Positions 1 through 6,314 of a stretch of 11,985 nt of DNA are shown piece by piece (within the stretch, counting starts at the first letter, position 1; each line of letters opens with the position of its first letter). Below the pieces are notes generated by a model that searched no databases, had not been told where the DNA came from, and saw only the letters and a program-made list of their open reading frames with translations. The translations under genes and the position numbers were made by a program. Source of the stretch: DAOMFM01 sp035429825 (GTDB lineage: Bacteria > Acidobacteriota > Blastocatellia > UBA7656 > JADIYM01); assembly GCA_044224215.1 (NCBI GenBank), contig JBGAKX010000137.1, positions 1-11,985 on the forward strand. Reading direction: 5' to 3'.

Positions 1-345
1 GATCTGGCCGGCATATCCGGCGACCCAGCCTCGTTCGGGCGTGACGAAACAGACCGATGCGAGGACTTCGGTCGTCGCCGTCGCTGCGCGCCACGTATGG
101 CCGCCATCGGGCGAGAACATGATCGCGCTTCCGGACGGTGCAATGTCGCCGACGGCCCAACCGTGCGTCGCATCGACAAAGTCCACGGCGAGGAGATCCT
201 GGTCCCCGGCCCGAGGCCCGGTCACCCAGCGACCCGTCGTGACGCCAGGCGGTCTGCCTCCGGAATCCGGACCGTGAGCGGGGCCGCGCGTGCATCCGAA
301 CGCGCCACACGCGGCGACGAGCGCGATGAGGAGTGCGTGTCGCAT
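1..345 (-). CDS. Ycf48/BNR-repeat lipoprotein, N-terminal part (truncated by window edge)
   Basis: The ATG is at 345 and the frame stays open to base 1, giving 115 codons; the C-terminus lies outside the window. The N-terminus is short and hydrophobic (MRHALLIALVAAC) with two possible lipidation cysteines: Cys13 in a good VAAC lipobox but after a very short signal, and Cys18 (AFGC) at a more usual distance. From about residue 48 the pattern is typical of Ycf48/BNR-like beta-propeller blades: VDFVDATHGWAVGD, then SPDGGHTW, then a second VCFVTPERGWVAGY. Such proteins are exported beta-propellers; the plant and cyanobacterial relatives assist photosystem II assembly, but most bacterial members have no assigned role. 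It reads in the same direction as the sulfatase upstream but is separated from it by a long hairpin, so it is probably a separate transcript. The family call is fairly safe; the function is unknown. Confidence 0.75.
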   Translation of the reverse strand, partial: MRHALLIALVAACGAFGCTRGPAHGPDSGGRPPGVTTGRWVTGPRAGDQDLLAVDFVDATHGWAVGDIAPSGSAIMFSPDGGHTWRAATATTEVLASVCFVTPERGWVAGYAGQI

Positions 346-637
346 AACCGATGCACTCAACCGATGGTCGCTCGATGACGGGAGCGCACGTGTGTGGACG
401 TTGGGAACACGTTAACTAAAGTTGCGTCCGATAACGGCCCTTACGGAGCTCCGCCGTAATGCTACCTCCATTTGTGCACGTCGTCCCAGGTAACAGGCTG
501 TCTAGCGAGCATTGTCAACCTCGTGGCAGGGTGCAACGCCGTGGACCGGTCGTATTCATTACATTGTCGAGAGGCCGAGGCGTCGAGCCTGCGACTGCGC
601 GCCGACTCGACGTCCCGGCCTCTCGGACAGTGCCTCG
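346..637. other. Intergenic region between lipoprotein and sulfatase genes
   Basis: No convincing gene is seen in these 292 bp. The half near the sulfatase holds a long imperfect hairpin (565-629, listed separately). Nearer the lipoprotein there is a 10-bp palindrome CGGAGCTCCG at 444-453, flanked by TTACGG (441-446) and CCGTAA (454-459), about 100 bp upstream of the lipoprotein start. This could be an operator or simply a small hairpin. No clear sigma-70 promoter was found for the lipoprotein. Confidence 0.4.
565..629 (-). terminator. Long imperfect hairpin just past the sulfatase stop
   Basis: Bases 565-587 are nearly the reverse complement of 606-629: about 21 of 24 positions match, with a one-base bulge and two mismatches, around an 18-nt loop. 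It begins 8 bp beyond the TAG (638-640) of the minus-strand sulfatase, so it is well placed to end that transcript or protect its 3' end. There is no T-run after it on either strand, so it is not a classic intrinsic terminator. Confidence 0.45.
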
Positions 638-3133
638 CTATTGGCTCGCGAACCTGGCTCGCTCCGTCGCTTGGTCGAGCGCCCTCTGGTCAGCAGCCGT
701 CATCGCGCCCGGCTTGAGCTCGACCGTTACCTTGACAATCTTCCCCGTGAACGCGAACGGTGCCTGGTAGTCAGCGTCGTTCACGCCCGATCTGGTGTCT
801 GTGCCTATGTCGAAGGACTCGTCGATACTCATCGACAACGGGATCGTGTGCGCCATCTTCTGGGTCGCCACCGCCACGCCGTCGACCTTCAGCACCCCCG
901 TGCCGCCCTTGCCCAGCCCGGGGCCGTCGTAGGTGAAGTCGAAGACGATCGTGTGCCTTCCAGGAGCGAGCGTCTGCTCGCCCGCCCACCTGACTCGTTC
1001 CAGGTTGAACAGGTTATAGGTGAATACTGGCTTGCCCTTCAGCAGATAAAGACCGTACCCGCCGAAACGGCCACCCAGCGTAACGAGCATTCCTTCGGCG
1101 CCGCCCTGCGGCACGTCGACCTCGGCCGTGATCGTGTACGACTTGTCGAGGATGCTCGGCGCATTACTCGTCGGGATGCCGGCGGTCGGCTGCGTATAGG
1201 TGTAGACAGCCCTCGCAGGCGTCAGACTGGGTCTCGGCGAGGTCAGTCGCGTAAAGACCGAGTTCTCAAGCGGGAAGACGTTGTACTTGGCCGCCTCCTC
1301 GAGGAAGAGCTTCTGGAGCTCCTTGAGCTTCTCGGGGTACTTCGCCGATACGTCCGTATTCTGGGCGTAGTCCTCGGCAAGGTTGTAGAGCTCCCACTTA
1401 TAGCCAGTCGCTATATCCGGCAGCTTGGCTCCGGCCGTCGCCGCCCAGGGCGTGATCGGCGGAGGCGTCGCAGCAATCCATCCGTCATGGTAGATCGCGC
1501 GGTTGGCGAACATCTCGAAGTACTGCGTGTGTCGCGTCGACGGCGCATTGGCGTTCGCCTTATCGAATGTGTAGACCATGCTCACGCCCTCGATCGGGCT
1601 CTGCTTAATTCCGTCGACCGTGTCGGGTGCCTGTATGCCCGCCGCCTCGAGAATCGTCGGAACGATGTCGATCATGTGATGGAACTGCGTGCGGATGCCG
1701 CCTGTGTCAGTGATATGCCCGGGCCACGAGATCGCCATCCCCTGACGGGTTCCGCCAAAGTAGGACGCCACCTGCTTGGTCCACTTGAACGGCGTGTCGA
1801 ACGCCCACGCCCACGGCACCGCCATGTGCGGCGACGTCTGGTCCGATCCCCACGCGTCGTAGAACTTCATCTCCACGTCGATCGGGAGCTCGGGAATGCC
1901 GTTGTATGCCGTATACGTATTGGGCGTGCCCGTGAGCGTCCCCTCGGCGCTCGTACCGTTGTCGCCTTCAATGTAGATGACAAGCGTGTTATTGAGCTTC
2001 CCCATGTCGTCAACGGCCTGGATCAGGCGTCCGATCTCGAAGTCCGAGTACGCAACGTAGGCGGCGAAGACCTCGGCCTGATGCGCGTAGAGCTTCTTCT
2101 GCTCGGGCGTTAGCGAGTCCCACGTCGGCAAATCCGCCGGCCAGGGCGTGAGCTGTGTGTTTTGCGGGATCACGCCGAGGCGCTTCTGGTTGGCGAAGAT
2201 CTCGTCGCGCATGGCGTTCCAGCCCATGTCGAACTTGCCATTGAACTTCTCGATCCATTCCTTCGGCGGATGATGCGGCGAATGCGTCGCGCCGGGTGCG
2301 AAGTAGAGCAGGAACGGCTGGTCGGGCGAGGCGGCGTTGAGCTCGTTCAGGTACGAGATGGCATTGTCTGCCTCGTCGGTGATGAGGTTGTAGCCTGGCT
2401 TGCCCACCCAGGGGTAGATCTGCGTGTGATCCTGGAACAGATAAGGCTCCCACTGGTTGGACTCGCCGCCCATGAAGCCATAGAAGTAATCGAAGCCCAT
2501 TCCCGACGGCCACTGGTCGAAGGGTCCGGCGGTGCTGTACTGATACGATGGAGTGTTGTGATTCTTGCCGTACCATGACGTCGCGTAGCCGTTGTCCTTC
2601 AGGATCCGGCCAACGGTTGCGTGCTCGGGGCCAATGACCGAGTCGTAGCCAGGGAATCCGGTCGAGATCTCGGCAACGACACCAAACCCGACCGAGTGGT
2701 GGTTGCGGCCGGTGATGAGCGCGGCGCGCGTGGGCGAGCACAGCGACGTCGAGTGGAACTGGGTGTAGCGAAGTCCCGCCTTTGCGACACGGTCGAGGGC
2801 GGGCGTTGGAATGACGCCGCCAAAGGTGCCCGAGACGCCATATCCTGCATCGTCGGTAATGATGAGCAGGACATTGGGCGCGCCCTTGGGCGGGACGACG
2901 CGCGGTTGCCAGTATGGTTTGGAGTCAGCGGCGCTCTCCTTGATGACACCGCCGAACTTCCCCGGCGGTGCGGGGAGCTGCCTGCCGTTGACGGTCGTCG
3001 TTGCGTCTGGCGAGCCCGGCGTTCCGGTGACCTGTGGTTGCTGCGCCTGGGTTGGTAACGCCGCACTCGCCAGCGCGACCGCGACGAGTGTCGTCGTATG
3101 GGCTCGATTCAATGCGTGGGCTATCCTTCGCAT
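638..3133 (-). CDS. Large secreted arylsulfatase (Cys-type, alkaline phosphatase superfamily)
   Basis: This 831-aa protein hydrolyses sulfate esters, probably in the periplasm or outside the cell. It has a signal peptide (residues 1-30, likely cut at PTQA|QQ). The sulfatase core runs from about 86 to 620. Visible active-site residues are the metal-binding Asp94-Asp95 (IITDDAGYG), the formylglycine site Cys132 in CSPTR with Arg136, Lys190 and His192 (YGKNH), His284 (GATHSPH), Asp391-Asn392 (EGDNGT) and probably Lys453. A beta-rich, concanavalin-like domain fills about 660-808. The length exceeds the roughly 530 aa of Pseudomonas AtsA because of a long middle insert and this C-terminal domain; similar large arylsulfatases are common in soil bacteria. 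The start is fixed by an AAGGAG at 3142-3147, 8 nt before the ATG. Cys132 must be oxidised to formylglycine in the cytoplasm, and an anSME gene lies divergently upstream. The substrate cannot be told from sequence. Confidence 0.93.
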   Translation of the reverse strand: MRRIAHALNRAHTTTLVAVALASAALPTQAQQPQVTGTPGSPDATTTVNGRQLPAPPGKFGGVIKESAADSKPYWQPRVVPPKGAPNVLLIITDDAGYGVSGTFGGVIPTPALDRVAKAGLRYTQFHSTSLCSPTRAALITGRNHHSVGFGVVAEISTGFPGYDSVIGPEHATVGRILKDNGYATSWYGKNHNTPSYQYSTAGPFDQWPSGMGFDYFYGFMGGESNQWEPYLFQDHTQIYPWVGKPGYNLITDEADNAISYLNELNAASPDQPFLLYFAPGATHSPHHPPKEWIEKFNGKFDMGWNAMRDEIFANQKRLGVIPQNTQLTPWPADLPTWDSLTPEQKKLYAHQAEVFAAYVAYSDFEIGRLIQAVDDMGKLNNTLVIYIEGDNGTSAEGTLTGTPNTYTAYNGIPELPIDVEMKFYDAWGSDQTSPHMAVPWAWAFDTPFKWTKQVASYFGGTRQGMAISWPGHITDTGGIRTQFHHMIDIVPTILEAAGIQAPDTVDGIKQSPIEGVSMVYTFDKANANAPSTRHTQYFEMFANRAIYHDGWIAATPPPITPWAATAGAKLPDIATGYKWELYNLAEDYAQNTDVSAKYPEKLKELQKLFLEEAAKYNVFPLENSVFTRLTSPRPSLTPARAVYTYTQPTAGIPTSNAPSILDKSYTITAEVDVPQGGAEGMLVTLGGRFGGYGLYLLKGKPVFTYNLFNLERVRWAGEQTLAPGRHTIVFDFTYDGPGLGKGGTGVLKVDGVAVATQKMAHTIPLSMSIDESFDIGTDTRSGVNDADYQAPFAFTGKIVKVTVELKPGAMTAADQRALDQATERARFASQ

Positions 3134-3322
3134 CGGCTTTTCTCCTTGTCGGTTGAAAAATGCTCCTCAGAAGCGGTCATCGGCGGGCGATGCAACCAGT
3201 GCCGCGTCAATCGCTCTCCGAGCCTCCAGGTGACATTCGACGATCGCATTCATCCGTCCTCGGGAACTTGACGTCAGAGAACCGAACGCCGCGCGCACAA
3301 GACCGCAAGCCTAGGGCGTAGA

Positions 3323-3335
3323 GCACGTCACGTGC
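3323..3335. promoter_or_regulatory. 13-bp inverted repeat GCACGT-C-ACGTGC
   Basis: This is a perfect dyad with a single central base, about 190 bp upstream of the minus-strand sulfatase start. Its size and symmetry suit a dimeric regulator, but no family is assigned and chance occurrence is possible in GC-rich DNA. Confidence 0.3.
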
Positions 3336-3416
3336 CGTCTGGTCGTACGGTCCTGCATCGTCGGTCTGAATTCAGGCCCGCGGGACTTCTCGATGTGCGA
3401 AAGCTTCGCGGCGAGG

Positions 3417-3448
3417 CGATCGTGGCGTATGCAAAACATACACGATCG
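3417..3448. promoter_or_regulatory. Bulged hairpin CGATCGTG...CACGATCG
   Basis: CGATCGTG (3417-3424) and TATG (3428-3431) pair with CATA (3437-3440) and CACGATCG (3441-3448) around a CAAAA loop, giving 12 bp with a 3-nt bulge. There is no following T-run, so an operator or a leader structure fits better than a terminator. Confidence 0.35.
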
Positions 3449-3518
3449 ATCCTATCCCTGCTAAAAACCACGCAAGCAACCGGAAAACTCCCCACTCGAC
3501 GAGGGCTCCAACGAGGAA

Positions 3519-3530
3519 CGCGATATCGCG
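3519..3530. promoter_or_regulatory. 12-bp perfect palindrome CGCGATATCGCG
   Basis: A gapless 12-bp palindrome midway between the two divergent genes. It is a candidate operator; no regulator gene lies in the window to pair it with. Confidence 0.3.
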
Positions 3531-3835
3531 ATTGGCGATGTGAATCCAGTCTCGCTGCGAACGACGACGCGCTCCTCACCCAAGAACAACTTGAGGAATC
3601 GGTAACGAAATACGCTGCGCGGACACGTTTCGTCACGTGCAAAGTCGTCCCGATGCGCCATGAACACTAGGAGCACCCAAGTCCAAGATGACGAGGCACG
3701 AGTCGTGCAATACGCCGCGTTCACGAATCGACGGCCGGTCGCGTGGCAGCATCGCGAGCCACGAGCCATCGTCGGACCATGACGATCGAGGTGTCGGATG
3801 CACAAGAGGAAGAGGTCGAGCAGGTCACCCAAAGC

Positions 3836-3839
3836 AGGA
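3836..3839 (+). promoter_or_regulatory. Ribosome binding site of the anSME gene
   Basis: AGGA lies 9 nt before the ATG at 3849. A competing GAGG (3788-3791) lies 6 nt before an in-frame ATG at 3798. The 3849 start is preferred because the resulting N-terminus reaches the LHVLAK segment and first cluster cysteine at the distance usual for anSMEs. Confidence 0.5.
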
Positions 3840-3848
3840 AACCGACCC

Positions 3849-5117
3849 ATGAACTCGATTGGCGACCGGCCTCGGCGAAGTCTCCACGTACTCGCCAAGA
3901 CCATGGGGCCAGTGTGCAACCTCAAATGTGAATACTGTTTCTATCTCGAGAAGCGCGCGCTCTATGGGCACGGGGAAGACTACAGAATGTCGGACGATGT
4001 GCTTCGGGCATATATCGAACAGTACGTGAACGCCCAGCCAGTCCCCGATGTGGAATTCGTCTGGCACGGGGGCGAACCGATGCTCGCGGGCCTCGACTTC
4101 TATCGCCGGGTGATCGAGTTCCAGAAGCCGTTTCGAAGTCGAAAACGCATCCGAAACGTCGTGCAAACCAACGGTACGTTTCTCACCGACGAGTGGTGCG
4201 AGTTCTTCCGCCAGAATGACTTCTTCATCGGGCTCAGCCTTGATGGTCCTCGGGAGGTTCATGACCGCTACCGGCTCGATCGGGCGGGGAGGCCTACGTT
4301 TGACGCGGTAATGGGCGGGCTGCGTCTGCTCCAGAAGCATGGCGTCGAATTCAATATCCTCGCGTGCGTCGCCCGCGAGACCGCGACAGTGCCGCTCGAG
4401 GTCTACCGCTTCTTCAAGGGCGAGGGCGTCGAGTTCATCCAATTCATCCCGATAGTCGAGCGCGTTCCGGACGATGCCACCCGGGCTGTGGGTCTCGACC
4501 TCGCCCCACCGGCCGAACGGGGCGCAGACCGAATGAGCACGCGGGTAACCGAGTGGGCGGTCGAGCCTGAGCGGTACGGCGACTTCCTCATCGCCGTGTT
4601 CGACGAATGGGTGCGCAGGGACGTCGGCACGACGTTCGTAATGAACTTCGAGTGGGCACTGGCGAGCTGGATGCGGCGGCCCGGGACGGTCTGCGTGTTC
4701 TCGAGGACGTGCGGGACGTCCGTCGCGCTCGAACACAACGGCGACGTATTCGCGTGCGATCATTATGTGTACCCCGAATACCGGCTGGGGAATGTGCTCG
4801 ACGGGGACCTCGGTGCGATGGTCGAGCGATCCGTGGCGACGGGCTTCGGAGCACACAAGGAGGCGACACTTCCGCAGGTGTGCCGGGAGTGCGAAGTGCT
4901 CGAGGCGTGCTGGGGCGGGTGTCCCAAAGACCGCTTCGCGACAACGATGCGCGGCGAACCGGGGCTGAACTATCTGTGCGCGGGCTACAAGAAGTTCTTC
5001 CTTCACGCGCGCAAGTACCTGCGCACGATCGCGACGCTCGTGGAGAACGGCCTCCCTCCAGAGTACGTTATGGAGGCGGTGAACGGCCCCCTGGTTGTCC
5101 GGTTCGACACGCACTGA
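3849..5117 (+). CDS. Anaerobic sulfatase-maturating enzyme (anSME), radical SAM/SPASM
   Basis: This 422-aa cytoplasmic enzyme oxidises the active-site Cys (or Ser) of sulfatases to formylglycine without oxygen, using S-adenosylmethionine. After the typical LHVLAK segment comes the radical SAM motif C23-x3-C27-x2-C30 (CNLKCEYC), then WHGGEP (GGEP at 74-77) and QTNG (106-109). The SPASM domain has Cys282, 288, 303, 345, 348, 354, 358 and 377; this spacing matches the auxiliary-cluster cysteines of the Clostridium perfringens enzyme almost exactly. Asp304, right after Cys303, corresponds to the proposed catalytic base Asp277 there. An in-frame ATG at 3798 would add 17 residues and has its own weak ribosome site. 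The enzyme lies divergent from one sulfatase and 1.2 kb upstream of a second; both carry C-x-P-x-R and are its likely clients. The alternative, maturation of another peptide, is less likely given these neighbours. Confidence 0.95.
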   Translation: MNSIGDRPRRSLHVLAKTMGPVCNLKCEYCFYLEKRALYGHGEDYRMSDDVLRAYIEQYVNAQPVPDVEFVWHGGEPMLAGLDFYRRVIEFQKPFRSRKRIRNVVQTNGTFLTDEWCEFFRQNDFFIGLSLDGPREVHDRYRLDRAGRPTFDAVMGGLRLLQKHGVEFNILACVARETATVPLEVYRFFKGEGVEFIQFIPIVERVPDDATRAVGLDLAPPAERGADRMSTRVTEWAVEPERYGDFLIAVFDEWVRRDVGTTFVMNFEWALASWMRRPGTVCVFSRTCGTSVALEHNGDVFACDHYVYPEYRLGNVLDGDLGAMVERSVATGFGAHKEATLPQVCRECEVLEACWGGCPKDRFATTMRGEPGLNYLCAGYKKFFLHARKYLRTIATLVENGLPPEYVMEAVNGPLVVRFDTH

Positions 5118-5466
5118 CAGAGCTCTCAATCCCAACGAGCCGGACCGCGCTCGCTGCCGGTTTGAGCGGCATCAATACTTCCTGAGTTTGATGAACATGC
5201 CAGCGTTCACGGTCATTGTACTGTCACCCTGGCGGCGCGAGAGCCGTCGTCCGAACATGATGTGACCGAATACGAACAGCCACTCCATAGGTGTTTCAGA
5301 CCGTGGTCTACGCACCGGAAAAAGGGCGAAGTCCACGTTACGTTTGGGCCATGCAAGTTCTCGGGTGCAGAAGAGCCTGCCGAGATCGCTATCGTGGCCG
5401 ATCCGCAGGGACCCGCAGGGAAAGTAGCCAGGCGGCATCGGACGCCACCCGGCTACGTAACGTCAC
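5118..5466. other. Intergenic region between anSME and DUF4136 genes (convergent)
   Basis: These 349 bp lie between the 3' ends of two convergent genes. No strong terminator was found. The only open frame with some protein-like character is on the minus strand at 5172-5438 and is listed separately with low confidence. Confidence 0.4.
5172..5438 (-). CDS. Unassigned small ORF, possibly the 3' remnant of an outer-membrane barrel gene
   Basis: This 88-aa frame starts 28 bp past the stop of the DUF4136 gene in the same direction, so it could be a second gene of that transcript. I do not recognise it. Its last third (EWLFVFGHIMFGRR and the ending VNAGMFIKLRKY) alternates hydrophobic and polar residues and ends in an aromatic residue, as the last strands of outer-membrane beta-barrels do. 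The first two thirds look less protein-like. The ribosome site is weak (GGGTGG 6 nt before the ATG). It may be a real small protein, the decayed end of a former barrel gene, or a chance ORF. Confidence 0.2.
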   Translation of the reverse strand: MPPGYFPCGSLRIGHDSDLGRLFCTRELAWPKRNVDFALFPVRRPRSETPMEWLFVFGHIMFGRRLSRRQGDSTMTVNAGMFIKLRKY

Positions 5467-6018
5467 CTATTTCTTGGGCGGAGGCGGTGGGAAATTCTGC
5501 AACAGCTTGGTCACCACCTTCTGCAGCATCTGCTGGTTCTTCTGAGGGTTGTTGCTCGGCGTGATCGCCTTGGTCGCAATGCCACGCCAGATCAACGACT
5601 GCGTCTTTGTGTCGTACGCATCAAAGACCAGGTCTCCGTTGTTGATCGTCGATGTGCTGGCCGATGCCATTCCGCCGAGGCGCCATCCGGGACCGCCGTA
5701 GAAGTTGATCTGTTTCTCCTGGTCGACCGCCACCTGATACCCGACGACGAGGTCGGACGTCTCACCGGTAGCCTTTGTGAATCCCTTGCTCGCGAGGGTG
5801 CTGTCAAACGCCGCCTTGATGTTGTTGCTCGTGATCTGATCAGGATGCAATCCACCCGGGATATCAACCCATTTGTAGGTCTTGTACGTTGCAAATGTCG
5901 CCGATGCGTCGACCTGGTATTTCACGGTCTGTGCCGATCCAAGCGCAACGACGAGCGTCATCAAGATCGCTACCATTGCAGCTCGAACGGAAATCCGCTT
6001 GCCTGTGGTCATCAGCAT
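5467..6018 (-). CDS. DUF4136 domain exported protein
   Basis: This 183-aa protein has an N-terminal signal (residues 1-29, hydrophobic stretch MVAILMTLVVALGSA, likely cut at GSA|QT). Unlike many DUF4136 proteins it has no lipobox cysteine, so it should be a soluble periplasmic or loosely attached envelope protein. The domain marks are YKTYKW (45-50), SDLVVGYQVAV, GDLVFDAYD (128-136) and LIWRGIA (142-148). DUF4136 proteins are small envelope proteins of unknown function. The C-terminus is odd: five prolines followed by two lysines. The start was chosen at 6018 because GGAGG (6024-6028) sits 5 nt upstream; a longer open frame to 6150 has no comparable site. It is divergent from the second sulfatase and shares a 296-bp promoter region with it, but no functional link is shown. 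Confidence 0.85.
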   Translation of the reverse strand: MLMTTGKRISVRAAMVAILMTLVVALGSAQTVKYQVDASATFATYKTYKWVDIPGGLHPDQITSNNIKAAFDSTLASKGFTKATGETSDLVVGYQVAVDQEKQINFYGGPGWRLGGMASASTSTINNGDLVFDAYDTKTQSLIWRGIATKAITPSNNPQKNQQMLQKVVTKLLQNFPPPPPKK

Positions 6019-6023
6019 GCATA

Positions 6024-6028
6024 CCTCC
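6024..6028 (-). promoter_or_regulatory. Ribosome binding site of the DUF4136 gene
   Basis: GGAGG on the minus strand lies 5 nt before the ATG at 6018 and decides the start against the upstream in-frame ATG at 6150. The ATG at 6012 would lie 11 nt away and is possible but less well placed. Confidence 0.65.
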
Positions 6029-6092
6029 ACTTCGCTACTCGCACGAGAATTGTTGGCTCTTACGCCATCTGTCTGCGAGGCCGTCGCCGCAA

Positions 6093-6108
6093 CGTGACCT
6101 CCGTCACG
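6093..6108. promoter_or_regulatory. Inverted repeat CGTGAC-CTCC-GTCACG
   Basis: A perfect 6-bp dyad with a 4-bp spacer, 75 bp upstream of the DUF4136 start and about 205 bp upstream of the sulfatase start. The size fits a dimeric regulator site; no family is assigned. Confidence 0.35.
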
Positions 6109-6295
6109 CACCGACCGGTGTCGATCCAGTCGAGCACGTAACTCGTCCAACTAATATCACACCACCAATTGGGCAATCGAGACGTCTTTTCGTCAGCCCG
6201 CAACCCGGCCGAAAGGCCAGTTGCCCTTTACACGCGCACGCACTCGCTGGTATCCGTCCGCTCGGCAGCGCGCGCAATTGACTTCGTCACACCCA

Positions 6296-6314
6296 ATACC
6301 TGGAGATACCTGGA
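6296..6314 (+). repeat. Tandem 9-bp repeat ATACCTGGA covering the ribosome site
   Basis: ATACCTGGA occurs at 6296-6304 and again at 6306-6314, one base apart, ending directly at the ATG (6315) of the second sulfatase. GGAG at 6302-6305, in the first copy, is the likely ribosome site, 9 nt before the start. Confidence 0.6.

Larger units (their letters stand above)
3134..3848. promoter_or_regulatory. Dyad-rich divergent intergenic region between sulfatase and anSME genes
   Basis: These 715 bp separate two divergently transcribed, functionally linked genes. I see no convincing gene: the open frames here are short, arginine-rich and resemble nothing I know. Three separate inverted repeats stand out and are listed individually (3323-3335, 3417-3448, 3519-3530). 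They may be operators or leader structures for one or both genes. No clear -35/-10 pair was found, although promoters for both genes should lie here. Confidence 0.45.
6019..6314. promoter_or_regulatory. Divergent promoter region between DUF4136 and second sulfatase
   Basis: These 296 bp must hold promoters for both genes. The clearest element is the dyad CGTGAC-CTCC-GTCACG (6093-6108), followed closely by a near-palindrome at 6110-6121. No convincing -35/-10 pair was identified for either side. Confidence 0.4.

Noticed and set aside
512..2113. A 533-aa plus-strand frame opposite the large sulfatase
   Set aside because: It is antisense to clear sulfatase motifs, and its composition (very Arg-rich, repeated RRR runs) is that of a shadow frame.
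3798..3848. Longer anSME start at 3798
   Set aside because: It has a usable GAGG, but the added 17 residues are a basic, low-complexity stretch not expected in this family; the 3849 start has its own ribosome site and normal length.
3332..3925. Open frames of 112 aa (plus) and 154 aa (minus) in the divergent intergenic region
   Set aside because: They lack plausible ribosome sites and recognisable motifs, and the minus one runs into the anSME coding region.
3825..5135. A 436-aa minus-strand frame opposite the anSME gene
   Set aside because: The plus strand has every expected cluster cysteine; the minus frame is a GC-bias shadow.
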